A stretch of 64,000 nucleotides of DNA from Syngnathus acus (lineage: Eukaryota > Chordata > Actinopteri > Syngnathiformes > Syngnathidae): positions 15,307,464 through 15,371,463 of the forward strand of contig NC_051098.1 in the NCBI RefSeq assembly GCF_901709675.1. The letters are read 5' to 3'. This document shows, in pieces, positions 14,671 to 28,962 of the stretch; the first letter of the stretch is position 1, and every line of letters begins with the position of its first letter. A program made the translations under genes and the position numbers. The notes under the pieces were generated by a model. It worked only from the letters and a program-made list of their open reading frames with translations, was not told where the DNA came from and made no database searches.

Positions 14671-16949
14671 CTGCAGCCAGCCCATCTGCTGCGGCGCGAT
14701 ACATATTCATCTGTGCGCACACGGCTTCACATTGTTACTTCCTCTATGTCCTTCTCTCTTTCACGACCATAAATGCACAGCGATATTAAAGCTCTTAAAT
14801 TCAAGTCATGGGATTTTGATTTGGAACAGCAGGGAGGGATTATAGACGTCGTTTAATTTCCCCCGGGTTTGGTGTCTTGGAAGAGCAAAGAAGCATATGG
14901 CTGCCAGCCTGTTGCTTTTTATGGCCACCTTCTTGACCAACATCCATATATAACGTCCATGTGTGTGTTTATATAGCTCAAGATGACATTACCTGGCCTA
15001 TGCAGGTTTTTAATTGGCCATTTAATGTAGCATAGGCAGCGTAATTGTCTGCTAAGAAGCACTGCAACTCTTGACAATATAGCTTGACTTGTATCATTTT
15101 AATAGTCATTTTAAAAGTTCTGGCTCATTGACAACGGACATACTACTGTACCAGTGTCATAAATTAAACTAAAGTGGATTGTCAAAAGATAAAAAATATT
15201 CATATACAAAGGGTGTTTGACATTTGGATTATAGAGGGAGTTTGCCATGCTAAAAACTGCTAGCAAGATTTGAATGTAGCCTCACTTTACTAATCTTTCT
15301 CCTAATCCACACCCACTCATTTACTTTCACTGGCGTAATTCTAAAACATGACTATGGCATGCTGTTAGGAAAGTAGTAAGTTGCAATAAACACTCATAGA
15401 GAGCCAGTTTTAACATATTAGCAGCGCTAGAAATTCTAAGCTAGCTTTAGCATTTTGGTTTATTTATGTTCCTCACTAAATTCCCTGTCTGACAGACTCG
15501 GTCAGTTGGATTTTTTTTTTTTTGTGTGTCTCCGGGTGCACTGAACCTGTCGGTGTATTTCACATCCCATTGGGGCTCGGTGATTGATTTGTCTGGCACT
15601 TGTTAGGCCATCTCGTCTGGGGATGATGATCCTTTCTCACAATTTCTTTTTTTTCTTACGCTTCATTCCGATTTAAGTTGTACGTCATCACGACGCAATC
15701 TGCAGCCTGTCACAGAAACATATCCAGGCGTATTAATATTGACAGGTACTTTGTCTAATTAATGTGCATTTGTGTGTAAGTGCCTTGTTCGTTCTTATAT
15801 GCCTGGCGGTGACTCATTGACGCACGTACCAACAAATGTCAAAAACACCTGAGTAATTGCAGGGAAATGAAAACCAAAAACGAGAAGATTTCATCCTCCA
15901 TCTCTTGATCGTCACCTTTCTGAGCCAAGCGTCAGATAAGAGGCGACGCGCTATCGTGTGCCGTTAGCAGTTGTTGTCCTCCCTTCTCTTATCCACCCTT
16001 CATTTTGCCCTCTAATCCACTGCCAAAAAGGCTGACATCATCATCATCACCAGCATCAGCGGCCACAGAGCAAATACTTTGCTGATCAGATAGTGACACT
16101 GCAGTCTGCAATAAGAGTGAGCTGATAAAAAAAAAAAAAGACAAAAGAGGCTTGTCAGCAGAGAGGGTAGACATTGAGAGAAGAAGCTCTCCTCTTGATA
16201 ACACCTCCTATCTGCATCTCAACTATTGTGCTGACCAAGAGTCGGGCTGTGTTTATTTTATATCGCAAACACACACAAAAATGCCACGAGACACACCGGG
16301 AACGATATTAGCTGTATAGTATAAGAAATCCAATATGGAATCTGCCTTTGTAAAGATAATAATGCTTCGTTTTTATTACATTGTCAGAGTGGTATTGATT
16401 TGACAGTTTGTCGTGGTGCCAAATTGCAGTGAATTATATTAACAGTTGCTTCTGCTTGTAATATTTTGACCTTACTATTGTAGAAAGACCAAAGTTGGGG
16501 GTTTTGGACTTTTGAGTGAAATGTTAGTAATTGAAAATACACTCAAACCGATGGGTTGAGATATTTCCTTGTTCAGTTCGCAGCAGGTCAAATGTATCAT
16601 TTTCAGTTCTCTACATTATTCATGCAAATACAGGAAATTATGGCTTAGTCCAAGTATGCACACTTGAAAAGATTTTTGCCCTTTATTATAATATGTATTA
16701 CTTAAAGCTCAAGTCCACTTAAATAATATGAAACATGATCGTAAAATCGGAGATTCGGCACTAGATGTCTAATTGCTGTCACTTGTTTTTTTTTTAAAAA
16801 AAAACACAAAACTATTTTCTTCCACTGAATAATTGCAAACATCAGCGGAATATTAAATTTAATAACATCATTTATGCCAATGCAGTTTTGCAATGACCGC
16901 TCCCAGTATGCATGTGTGCAATGTTGCCAAGACTTTCTCGCACCTGCCA

Positions 16950-16987
16950 AGTGCACGTCACACACACACACATGTGCACACACACGC
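16950..16987. repeat. Imperfect (CA)n tract
   Basis: CACACACACACA is interrupted by TGTGCA and then resumes. Confidence 0.85.
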
Positions 16988-17142
16988 AGACCAACATGCA
17001 TTTTATCCAAAAAAATAAATAAAGAAAATAAATAATATCCTCAGGACAGTGGGTGGTAGCCAGTAGCAGTTTAAGGGAAATTAATGAGTTCTTATAATGA
17101 ATTCATCACCACCAACCTGTGTGTTGTTGCCGGTGGGAAAAC

Positions 17143-17145
17143 CAC

Positions 17146-17191
<46 letters not shown>
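17143..17191. repeat. (CA)n microsatellite
   Basis: About 20 CA units with a few CG and TA interruptions. A second short CA tract follows at 17,313-17,331. Confidence 0.95.
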
Positions 17192-17192
<1 letters not shown>

Positions 17193-18263
17193 CACGTTGC
17201 AGCCCACGGAGAAGGCTAGATTCACAGACAGAGATGGGGACTGTTCAATCACTATGGTTACACAGATGGGCCCCAGAGAGAGGCTGGCCGCTACTGACGC
17301 TCAAGGCGACGGACACACACGCACACACACACAGCTAAACTAACACACACTCTATACCGGCACATATATGAAGAACGATGCCCTGTCTTCTGTCCGCCTC
17401 TTTGATTTATGAATGGCAGCTACAAGTGAATAATATTAAATCCAGACTGTTTTTTAGGAAATAATAGTTTTGTGCATTCATGAGGCAAACGATAACAGTC
17501 ACTTGACATCATCATCTAACATCTTGGCTTTATTCTTTCGGGCCCCGAAGCCTGCCCCGTGGCAGCCTGGCACACAAAAACTCTTTGTCTTCATACTATA
17601 AAGTTTGATTGTCCGTTTTCTTATCAGAGAATTGCAGCAGAGATGGCAGTAAAGCGAACGGTGCGTCTTTGTGTGGGAACGTGTTTTATCCGCTTGAATT
17701 GTCTGAGAATAGATGGCTCTCAGGAACAGGGAATTAGGTCAGAGAATGGTGGCGTTGGACTTTCTGTACTTTCCTCCTCGCAACGTAGTCAACAACCGTC
17801 GTCTACTTCCTCATTTCTTCGGCTCACGGTCCATCCCCGAGGGGGCACCTACCCCGAGTCTCGGAGGACGCGGCAGCCTGACAACCCGGCAGCCCCGCCG
17901 TCGTCCCCTGAGGGGAGTGAGAGAAGCCATCCGTTCTAGTCCATGAAGTGAAACGGGAGCGGGGACAAGATTTGCGTCGGCGGCTAAAATAGAGCCTGTT
18001 GCCTGGTGCGGACATGTGACCGCGTGAAGCGCATTCGAGGATGATGTTGACACGTTGTCGCTGATGCGGTGTGGTGCAGAAGCCTTCTGGTGCTCTCGGT
18101 GTGCATGGTGACTATTTTTAGATTAGGACACATGACTGGGAAACACAAGCCGCTGTGTTCAGTTTCACCCATCTGCATGTTTCTCCGTGGGACACTCAGG
18201 GCAGACGACGAGGCACTCTATTTTATTTTTTTATTGTATTTTATATTTTATATTATTTTTTTA

Positions 18264-18615
18264 GGCGGCTCGGAGGCGCACTGGGTAGCACGTCCGCCTC
18301 ACAGTTAGGAGGGTGCGGGTTCGATTCCACCTCCGGCCCTCCCTGTGTGGAGTTTGCATGTTCTCCCCGGGCCCGCGTGGGTTTTCTCCGGGCACTCCGG
18401 TTTCCTCCCACATCCCAAAAACATGCTTGATAGGCCGATTGAAGACTCCAAATTGTCCCTAGGTGTGAATGGTTGTTTGTCTTTGTGTGCCCTGCGATTG
18501 GCTGGCAACCGGTTCAGGGTGTCCCCCGCCTACTGCCCGATGGCGGCTGGGATAGGCTCCAGCACTCCCGCGACCCCTGTGGGGACTAAGCGGTTCAGAA
18601 AATGGATGGATGGAT
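18264..18615 (+). mobile_element. Full-length tRNA-derived SINE-like fish repeat with (GGAT)n tail
   Basis: The element starts GGCGGCTCGGAGGCGCACTG and continues with a box A-like TGGGTAGCACGTCCGCCTC, a perfect box B GGTTCGATTCC (18,318-18,328), then GTGTGGAGTTTGCATGTTCT, CCCACATCCCAAAAACATG, GATTGGCTGGCAACC and GGCTGGGATAGGCTCCAGCA, and ends in ATGGATGGATGGAT. I recognise this as a very abundant fish repeat. The polymerase III boxes and the simple tail mark it as a SINE. The family name is not assigned. Confidence 0.75.
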
Positions 18616-20933
18616 ATTATTTTTTTATTTGAATTTATTTTTTATATTTATTTCAATTTTTTTTATTTTTGCTTCGGCAGATAGCTTGTGATCTACTCAG
18701 TCTTTCTCAGTGAGAAGACGTGAATAAAATGCGCTCCCGTCACCGGCAGGGACCCGAACAGAATCAGTCAAGTGCAAATGTAATCTACCTAATCCATTTC
18801 TCCGAGTGCAGCAACCTTCACCAGAGGTGGTATAATTACGTCGCATCTTATGCATTCTGTAATGCGCCTGCATTTTGTTTCTCCGGCTTCCGGATGGCGT
18901 TATTTCACAGCGCATATTTAAAGGCCGCAGTCGATCATCGCAGCAGATAACTGTATTTTCCCGTTTGTTTACGTGTTGTTTGAGGCTTGGCGAAATGAGC
19001 TATTGTTTGTGATCCTCGGCGGATGTGAGGATAATGTGCGTCTTAGTCAGCACAGCGCTAGCTCGCAGCTTATAAAAGTGGTTTCGGGGTAATTGACTTC
19101 AATGAGGCAAAACAGCAGAACAAAGGTAGGGAAACAAAGCTAAATTAGGAGGAACGTCAATCAAAGGCGGGTGTACAAAAGTTGACGTACAGTTTAAGCA
19201 ATGACAAAACGCTGTTTGAATGCATCAAAGAGGTGACAGCGCCGCCTACGCCAGCGTTTTTCTCCTTCCCGTCGGCCTTTTGACCAAAACATGTAGCTGG
19301 TTAAAATGTTAATGAGATAGATGACTTTAATAATGTCAGCAAAGAAATGAATGCTCATCAATCAAGCTGTTATATGAAATCCCATAATGCTGACATGAAT
19401 ACCGACTCGATGCAAATGAAGCCGTTTGACACCCCTCTGCTTACGACATATGGGATATAAAAATCCTTCAAACTGATTTTGTTTACATGTGCGCAATCTC
19501 TTTTTACATGGCAGCTCCTCTCCAGGCATTCTTTTGACTCTTCATATCTTTTTATTAGCTGACAAAGCACCTTGTAAAGAGTCTTTCTCTCGCTTTTTAG
19601 ATATGTTTGATTACATTTCGCACTGGTTCTCTTCATTGATCGTTTTAAATGTCTGTGTGTAGGCAAATGGTCACCGGCTAGCTAGCAATAATCTTTGGTT
19701 AGCTACTGCTGTGGCGAAAACATTTTGCGGGGACCCTGCAAGTCATTAATCATAGCCTCCACAGTGGCGAATAACTATCAATTTGATGAAATGAGAAGCT
19801 ATGCTAATTGCTAAGCTAATCTACGATTGTCGCTGCTAGCGCGTTTAACACCGGAAATAACTGCTTGGGTGACTGAGTCTACTTTTTACTGATGGCTGGC
19901 TAGAAACACGTTAAAACGAAAATTTTCGGGCTGCTTCTCAAACCAAGGTCGCCGGTTCTCGCTGTCAGTCTGATGCCACCCAGAAGGTCACGTTTGTGTC
20001 GCGCGTGCGTAAGCCGGGCTCGTGTCTGTCGTGAGTAAGTAAGTCGCTCGCTTATCTCCTCCCAGCTCGGCGGGTGCGCTTCGGGAATATGTTGTGACGC
20101 CGCTTTCATCTGTTTTTGTGCGTCAGGTCAATTGAGGTTGTGATCACTCATCGTTTTATGGCCATAAAACGGCGTATGCTAAATAGGCTATTCGTGTGTG
20201 CATGCGTGTGATTAAAGACTATCCCGGCATCCCGTAGTATAACATCGGCCCTCATCCATTCCTAATTAGTGCATGATCAATAGCGGGATGTTGTGATAGC
20301 GTGTGCGGGGGGCCGTGTCCGAGAGGGGGGGGTTGTGACATTTGAGCGGGCCGGGATTACTCCGTTGACCTTATCGCTCTGATTAGAATTCAGTTCCGCC
20401 ACTTTCTCACCTTGCTCACAATGGGCCGCTAGGAATGTGAAATTCCAACACAACAATTTTTTGCATTTGGGACCAAACACAAGTAAATTGTCGTATGGAA
20501 ATTCCTTCATCTTTTTTGTTTGTTTTTGAAAGGGCGCTGTGTGACGACCACTCGCTGTCATTTCAAGGTTTTTACATCCCACAAGAACAAGAGTGTCGAC
20601 ATATCCGTGACGACTATCAAACTTCTTTTTATAACTGCGTATGTGAGACAATGCGCTCCATGTCTTTTTTTTGTGGTGAGATCTTGTAGTGTAATCCCTA
20701 GACGTACAAAGACGCAAGAATTCCGCCTCGGTGCTTCATGTTTGTTTTTCTATGTTTGTCCCAAATGAGCTGGTGAGTTGAGTGAAAGGAAAATAATTAA
20801 ATCGGAAAGAACAAAGGGAAGGAATCACTTCCCCACACTTAAAAGCAGTGGCGCGCAAGAGGGGTGGGTCACCTGGGGCATCCACAGCACCACACTTCAA
20901 AACTGCATTGCCTGGGCAAGGATACATAATACC
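18616..20933. other. Noncoding region, no gene seen
   Basis: Mixed composition, somewhat CG-rich near 19,920-20,100. No supportable exon or repeat. Confidence 0.6.
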
Positions 20934-21450
<517 letters not shown>

Positions 21451-22515
21451 ACCAGAAAATCCAAGTTCTAAAATGGTATCACTCACTGGTTGAAATTGCA
21501 GCTTCTCATCCATTTTGTTCCTTCCTCTCTTCTGTTTGCCTCTCAGCTTATCGTGTGTGACAGCCGTAAATAATAAAGCGCACCGATGTTGATTGCAAAC
21601 CATTTAGCCTACGATTATGCACCTTCTTCATATAAATGCAGTCATGCAAAAAAAAACAAAAAAAACCCTCAATTATGATCTTTTTTTGTTTATTCTGCCA
21701 GATGGGTAGTTTTGGAAGGATATTTGGATAAACGTTCATTCTGGGAGTCCTGTGATTTTTTTTTTTTCAGGCTGAGGAGTGAGTGTTTATTTGTGCGTGC
21801 TAGCTTAACGACGCTCACTCCATCTTTTATAGCCATTCAAACAGAATCCTGTCGAGCTGTTGCCTAGAAGTGCAATGTTGTCATCCGGCAAACCTGGAGC
21901 GTAGCCCGCCGTGGCCTCCATTGCAGATTTATGGAGTTTGCCGCGCTCCGGGCTCACCGTTGGGGAAGCGGTGACTTGATTGTGTGAGAAATCGAAAACC
22001 GTCACACCTGTTTGAAACCTCGCGCTGCTCGCAGAAAAGCGGCGAGGGAAGAAATTACCGCACACATAAATGGATGCCGGGAATGGATGATATTACGGAG
22101 GAAGCTTGTGGAGCAATAGCTGTAAAACTGCAGTTGTGGCGAGTAAGAAGGCACCAGGGGAGCATTTTGGGGCAAAATAATTCCTCTGTAAACTCTAATG
22201 CTGCCAGCTTAGTGATAACATGCGTGAGTAGACCTTAGCTGGAAGAAGATGGGTGGTTGGGCATTGAGCGAGAGAGTGGACGGGTTGGAAAAGCAGACCG
22301 GAATTGATAGTCAGAGGAGCAAAATGCTCTGAGAGCCTCCCACATTCTCCATCGCCTCCTGTCATGACATGGGGGGATTGCCAAGGACGTTAGCGTCCAT
22401 TAAAATTGCAGTATGTTTACATAAAATGAGGCCCTGCACACTCCTTCGCAGCCTCCTCATCTCGTGTTCTTATAGGAGGGAAGAGCCCACGGTGCGGCAG
22501 GTTTTGGCGGCAAAA

Positions 22516-22718
22516 TGTATATAAAAATATATATAACAAAATATATATTTTTTTATATATATAAATATATTATTTGAAATTTCTTTCAATTTATATATAT
22601 ATTTTTTTTTTTATATATAAAATCCGCATTACCCAATTTTCTAAATTTTACTATAAATATTCATTCATCAATATATATATACACATATATAAAAAATATA
22701 TATATAATATATATTGAA

Positions 22719-22757
<39 letters not shown>

Positions 22758-22834
22758 TAAATTTTACTATAAATATTCATTCATCAATATATATATACAC
22801 ATATATAAAAAATATATATATAATATATATTAAA

Positions 22835-22890
<56 letters not shown>

Positions 22891-22937
22891 CAGCACGACC
22901 CAATTTTCTAAATTTTACTGTAAATATTCATTCATCA
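22516..22937. repeat. AT-rich block with three copies of a 28-bp core between (TA)n tracts
   Basis: AAATTTTACTATAAATATTC followed by ATTCATCA occurs at 22,643, 22,759 and (with one change) 22,910, separated by (TA)n stretches. ATATATACACATATATAAAA is also repeated. Longest TA run 22,837-22,885. Confidence 0.85.
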
Positions 22938-25900
22938 ATTTATTCATGTTCTGTTGTTATTTATGTAGTCCCTAAAACTACATTTTAGGGTTAACTTCAC
23001 TTTGCATGCCCACAAATCCTCGCCCCTTGTGATGTCATACGCTGTTGTCAAGCTCCTGAATGATTCACCACACCCTATTGCAGGCTCCATTTACTCACTG
23101 ATTCCTTGTCCGTGGGTTTCCTCCGCCAATCATCTCCCCTTGGGCCGCCACCTAGGCCTATTTACCCTCGGAGCCCTTTCAGCGACTATCTCTCACGCTG
23201 CGTGAAGCACGCGTGACCACATAGGAGCGCCCAAAGGAGAAAGTGGTGGAAGATGAAGCGAGAGGCCGAATACAAAAGTGGTAGAAGCGAGAAGAGATTC
23301 GGGCCGGTGAGGATGATGACGTGTCGGCAGAGGCTTGTGGCAAATAACAAGGACGTTATGAGGTAATGAGCCTCTCCTCCAGGTGTATTTGCAACCAAAA
23401 CATCATGGAAAACAACTTTAACTCCCAGATTGATTCCGCCTCAAACGTCTTCTCAGCCAAAGTATCTGCATCTATTACCAGATTGGCTTTTTCCCTCAAG
23501 AGAAAATATTTCGGCTTCAACAAGTGCATTTATCTCAAGGAGCTTCGGGTGAATTTGTCGCTATCGTCTAATCGTAAGACTCGCTCGCCGATTGCGCGAC
23601 GGCCGAGCGATCGCCACAGGGACGCTCGTTTATCTCTCTGGGAAGCTTGGCTTAATACGCAGCAGATGTAAATACAGAAAGCAAGCGAGCATTTTCATCC
23701 AAACGCCGGCAATCTATTGACTGATTCTCTATTATCCGTGCTCATGGATTAGCTCTAATCACGACGGTTATATTATGGACAGTAATCCGCTGATAAAAGG
23801 TGGCTATTAGGGCGCTAACTAGCATAATCTGATCTCAATTCCTTCACTTTGCCCTTAATTATTTCATTTTCAGATCATCTCTGAACGTCTGCTCTGGGGC
23901 GAGGCCAAAAGTATTACTAACTTTTTCGAACATGAATGAGTTTTTGAATGTTCGGCCACCGGCAACCCCTTCCCTCCCATTGACGATTATTTCCGTCATG
24001 CGACATCCAGAGGAACTACGCTATAATAATACCAAGAAGAGTGTGCCTATTCCAGTGAGTTAAAGAAATAACCTAATGTTGACCCTGTGAGAATAAACTG
24101 GTTAGGTCTGAAAATTGAAATCAAATAATCTTGTGGAATAAAGACAAGTAATTGAATTTCTAAAAATAATTATCCCAGAAAATTTAATTTACTCATATAT
24201 GTAAAATGGAAAGATAATATGACGGCTGAATGAACAGTAAAGTGACACTGAGTAATTAATGGTGCTCAGGCCAAGACTGCAGAGTAGATTTTATTTATTT
24301 ATTTTTTGTACCACTGTTTAATATGGGTGCGGCTCGGCTGCCATTCGATTAACGGAAATAACATGAAATAATGTAAAGGTTGACCTTTTCTATATGCCGT
24401 CCTCTAAGCAATCAAGCGTGAATTGTCATGATCAGCAATGGGAGCATGTGCATAAATATTTTAGACATTTACAGTACTCTGTACTGAAAAATGCAAATCA
24501 GCTCTTAGAGCTTCTATTCTGCAATAAAATCAACAAAAATCCCCAAATCATGTTCAATTGTGAATTTATTTGACCTCCACCAAAAGTGAAAATCCCAAAG
24601 TTTGTTTAAAATTAATATCATTGCAAGATTGATCTTTTTTTTTTAACTGGTGTCTCGTTTTCAAAAGTAGATCTTCGGTTTTACTCAATATATTATATTT
24701 CTGGCCAGAGAGGCTAATTTATGGTCATTATAAAAAAAATGCACAGTGCTGGTTAATTAGGGAAAGGAGAAAATGCAAATTTCTTTCAATCCCAACATGA
24801 CCCTGATGATTCCTAAAGAAGGTCCTCAATAACTGTACACAGTGCCCGGCGGGAAGCCTCTCCTGGCTGGTCTCATTCTTTTGCTCTAATTAGAATTAGT
24901 GTGCCGCAGTCCAAATGGGTCTCGGGGAGGTCTCTGCCATATCTCGCAGGCGATAAGATCCTCAGTCACTGCAAACGATGGCGGTCATAACTTCATTAAC
25001 GACTTGGATGACTTTTCCCAACTCTGCTGGATGCTTGAATTTAGCATCCCTATCGTATTAAGAATGATTGAATTCTTTTGTTTTTTCTGTGTGCATCAAA
25101 ATTGCGAGATGATCCTCATTCTGTCTTCTGATGCTTCTTGCCATTTGTTTAGCTTGGCTTCATGATTATGGCCTCACTTGTAACCTCAATTGTCTTTCTT
25201 GCCATCACTTTGGAGACAAACAGGTCAATCACGGTCATGCTCTCCGCTGTGATTGTTAGCACGTCGTTGACTTTAGCGTCGTTATTGCCCATCTCGCTGG
25301 ACGCTAATGCGCTCTTAGTAATCATATCTGGCCCTTTATCACATTTACTGCCCTTTGTTCCTTGCCTTGATTTGAAAGTATCTTGGCTTTGAGAATTGCT
25401 ACTTGAGTTTGAGGAGTTTTGATGAATGCAGAGCTAAATGTTAGCATCAGGCTAACTGTCCTTTTTGCTTCTCTAATACAGTCCACCAATGTGACTGATC
25501 TAGTACCATTCATGCTTTGAGGCATATGTGCCTCACATTCAAATGCATCTAATGGCTGAGCGTATTTGTCCAACACTGAGCAAGATGTTGCTCTCGCAAT
25601 TCATTTCACACTTGGTTACCAAGTGAAATTGCTGTCTGGATGTAGAATATAGAAGGAGAGATCAATATATTACTGCCAGGCATAAGAAATATAATTCAAT
25701 AAAAGCATTGGGACGTCAACAGAGAATACATACATACGTATATAGTATATATATATATTTTTTTATGCATATATATATATATGCATCACAAACGCCTAGT
25801 CAGATACTTAATGCAAAAAGATTTCTCCTCCGAGCTCGCGCCCATTGACTTGAATGGGGGTAAATCATCATTGTGTTTCAGGAAAGAGATTGATGGCTGC

Positions 25901-28019
25901 TCTCAATGGTTTGGTCAGCCATTCTATTTAAAAAGGCAGGTCAGTCAGCCAGTTAAAGGATCCGACCTTTATTGTGCCCGTCTGACGTCTCTATTCATCA
26001 TCAACAGGCTGCGGCCCGATGAACTCACCCAGATGCACGGGCTCCTTTTGTCCCCTTCAAAGGTGCAAATTCTTTTTTTTTTCTATTTGGCATACCTGGC
26101 CTGGTACCAAACTGAAGTTTCTCACTCTTTATTTTCCGCCATTCGTATTTGAAGAGAGAGAGCAAAAAACCTCCAAGGTCACTTTTAGTGTCTCTCCGTT
26201 AGAGTTGGTGAGTTCCTGACAAGACCCAGACAGCTTTAATTTTTCACTGTCTGTCAGGACTGATCCCGCGAGACGGATATAAGCAGAGGAAGATGTTCCG
26301 ACTTTTCTGTGTTATCTAAGCGGTATTCATTTCTCTGCTCTTATCTGTCTGTCAGTAATGGGCCTTCAGTGATTGCTGCCAGAAGATAGCCGCAGTGGAT
26401 GGACTGCCGCTTTGGAGCTGGGAGAAGCTTTCCGATAGATGTCGTAGCCGATACCTTGTTTTGACCATTGGCGAGAAGTCAAATCCAATTGAATGTCACT
26501 TTGACAGATGTCATGCCTCAGGCTTGATCTGATGGGGGAACTTCCAGTGGCCCATCTGTGCAACTTCAAGTCCATAAAAGGTCCTAATCGTCCTCATTCT
26601 GCAATGATGTGAAGTAATTCAATGATGAGAGGGAGACTGCATGGAAAAATGCTTACCTTAAGCAGTGGCTTGACTTGAGTCATTAGGATTCATGCATTAT
26701 TCAGAGATATGTTCTGTATAGCAGGAAAAAAGCATGGCTTGCAATTGAATACAGATCACGCCTGTTCCACTCCAGTCCTGTAGGTGGCAGCATTGTAAAA
26801 TAAAAATTGGTTCGACCTGTATCAAATTAATCAGTCCAAACAGATTCATTTGGAAATTCATCCAGATTTAAAAACAAAAAAAAATAGTTTGATATATGCC
26901 AACCCCAGTTTTAATGTTTCATTTTTTTTCTTTTTTTGCGAGCTAACTAATCAACAAAGGTGATCAAAACATACCAGCTCTATAAAGTATTGTAGAAATT
27001 GATTTTGAAATAAAAGGACGAATTTCTTGCCTGTACACTCAACCACCCAAGTTGCATGGAACTCGGTTACCTACTTTTGGAACCCCCACAACGGCGAAGC
27101 AAAAAATAGAATGGACAAAAGTGAAGTACGTGTTGCAGGGCTGAACAATATCTTGACACGTAAGTGCCACTGAATCGTCCGGAGAGCATATAAACTCCGC
27201 TTGCTCATATTCTGTCAAGACGAAAAAAGAAAAAAAAAGTCAAGTGGCCTCAGATGACTTTACCACTCTTCACTTTTCTTGCCTATTGCCAAGTAGCGTT
27301 TAGGGAATCGGGGGAAATATAGTGAAGAGAACGGGCTGATAAGCGAGTGGAAAGCATGAGAGATGGGGAATGGAGAATGGGCTCCTGCTGTCTTTACTGT
27401 GGGGGGGGGGAGAAATCCCAGTTGGTTCCGTCCCCACTGTAATGCTGGGTGAGGCCCAGTCAGTGGTGTTTGAAGTACCGGTCCGTTATTACATGGATGA
27501 ACTGGGTCGCTATTCTACATTTAGCGCACCGTATCGGAAGACTGCTCGTGCACCTCCAACAAATAGAAATCTTTCCCGGAGCAGAAGCAAAGTGACTCGC
27601 GGAGAGATTCCCGGCACAGCGGCGCTCGGGGGGGATGCTGATCCAATTCTTTAATCATCATCTTGTAAATGCGTGGGGTGGCGGAGAGGCGAGCCCGGTG
27701 AGATCTTTTGGAAAAGGGCCCCCGACGGCCTCTTATCATTTTACATTGTGGCAATGATAACTTTAACAACGGCTATAAAGTCAGCTGGCTAGCTGAGTTG
27801 GGTATTAAGAACAGAATAAAATGGATTTTGCAGTCAGTGAAAATATATCAAATTATTGTCCAGTTGGGTATCATTTTTACCTTGGTCAAATCGGGTTGTT
27901 TATTTGCAAAACAAATTGAAGCAACTTCCTGGGTGGGTCCAATTTTGAATCCAGCAGTGCGTTGTTATTGTTGAATCCACTTTGACTCCAAAGAGTCGAT
28001 GCAATAACACACGACGAAG
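22938..28019. other. Noncoding region, no gene seen
   Basis: A small (TA)n tract near 25,741-25,781 and a G run at 27,401-27,410. No exon recognised. IQCJ motifs (IQ helix, SMNTFSDSSTP) were looked for and not found. Confidence 0.6.
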
Positions 28020-28648
28020 AGGCTCTAAATTCAGAAGAGCACAAGTGTTTAATAATTCACCCAAATAGTTTCCTCTCCCTCACTGCCCTCCCTCTCCGTC
28101 TCCCGCCCTCTCTCTCTCTCTCTCACTCTCTCTCTACCATTTGCAAGGTCAGTGCTTGTCTTCTGTCGTCACTTTTCTCACACAGTCCAGACGTGCACAC
28201 CGCTTTTGAGGAAGAGGATTTATTTCTTTTTATATTTATTTTTAAGAAGGGTGGACAACATAACTTCAGTTGTAAGGACCCACTGAGCGTGCGTAGGCGC
28301 TTTCCTTCCACTCCACGAGGACGCACGGAGCTCGGCGCGCGTGCAAGGAGCGAGCCCTTTTGGATTTAAAACCATAACATTCTCATTTGTTCCTTCGTTG
28401 ATTGGCGTTTCTCCCAAGCGCACGCCACTAACGCGGCGATGCGCGGACACAGATGTCCTCTTCCTCGCCTGGCTGTCTGTCATTTGGGTGTCCGAGCCGG
28501 CACCGCCAGCAGCCGCCTTTAGGATTCATCATCAGCCGCTGCCGTGCCGCTTACTGCTGGGGGGGACAAGTGGGGAGAACCTCGGAGCTGTGATTTGTAC
28601 ACTTTGACGATGTCTTGAGACGCGCGGCAGGGGGTGAAAGCTTGCAAG
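28020..28648 (+). promoter_or_regulatory. schip1: Candidate CpG-rich promoter and 5' UTR of long schip1 isoform
   Basis: This stretch is much richer in CG dinucleotides than its AT-rich surroundings (for example around 28,315-28,345, 28,420-28,450 and 28,615-28,630). It opens with a pyrimidine-rich tract containing a (CT)n run. No TATA box is obvious, which fits a CpG-type promoter. It leads directly into a short ATG-containing exon with a good splice donor. A stop codon in frame with that ATG lies at 28,616-28,618, so the start cannot extend upstream. The assignment is inference from composition and position; the transcription start is not known. Confidence 0.4.
28108..28135. repeat. (CT)n tract
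   Basis: Thirteen CT units with one CA interruption, inside the candidate upstream promoter. Confidence 0.9.
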
Positions 28649-28657
28649 ATGATGACA
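28649..28657 (+). CDS. schip1: Candidate first coding exon of long schip1 isoform (Met-Met-Thr)
   Basis: ATG ATG ACA is followed at once by the donor GTGAGT (28,658), so the exon ends in phase 0, the same phase in which the large schip1 exon begins at 31,465. The start has A at -3 and an in-frame stop 31 bases upstream. Joining it gives a protein of about 486 residues, close to the remembered 487 residues of human SCHIP1 isoform 1. The N-terminus itself does not resemble the human one (MERSGQRV...), nor the IQCJ-derived N-terminus. It may be a fish-specific first exon, or the true first exon may be elsewhere. The resulting intron would be 2,807 bp. Confidence 0.4.
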
Positions 28658-28938
28658 GTGAGTAGAAACATCACATTTGCCTTGGGTTGCATGCATGCCG
28701 GGGAAGGAAGGAAGCTCATATGGGCGTTTCTGTCATTGCCGGCGCGTGCGTGCGTGCGTGTGTGTTGTGGGGGTGTCGGATTCCTCTTGGGAGTTTAGGG
28801 AATAACATGACATCATAACGTTCCCGGTGAATGACTCTGCAAATTGGTTTCGAATGAAATGCGCCTTTTTCATTCAGAAAGGTGCAGGAGGTGATGTCAC
28901 ACGTGCACACATGTCACTATAGGGCGGATGCGACGGTG

Positions 28939-28962
28939 CCCCCCCCCCCCCCCCCCCCCCCC
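28939..28962. repeat. Poly(C) run, 24 bases
   Basis: 24 uninterrupted C, about 280 bp inside the intron that follows the candidate first exon. Confidence 0.95.

Larger units (their letters stand above)
12380..18263. other. Noncoding region, no gene seen
   Basis: Holds the (CCACG)n and (CA)n tracts and A/T-rich stretches (13,230-13,360). A conserved regulatory element could hide here, but nothing in the sequence alone shows one. Confidence 0.6.

Noticed and set aside
14369-14845. 158-codon open frame
   Set aside because: No recognisable motif, no convincing splice context, and low-complexity His/Pro from the (CCACG)n tract; length is within chance for 64 kb.
18264-18340. tRNA gene suggested by a perfect box B
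   Set aside because: No acceptor-stem pairing or anticodon arm; it is the head of a long SINE that continues for 350 bp to an ATGG tail.
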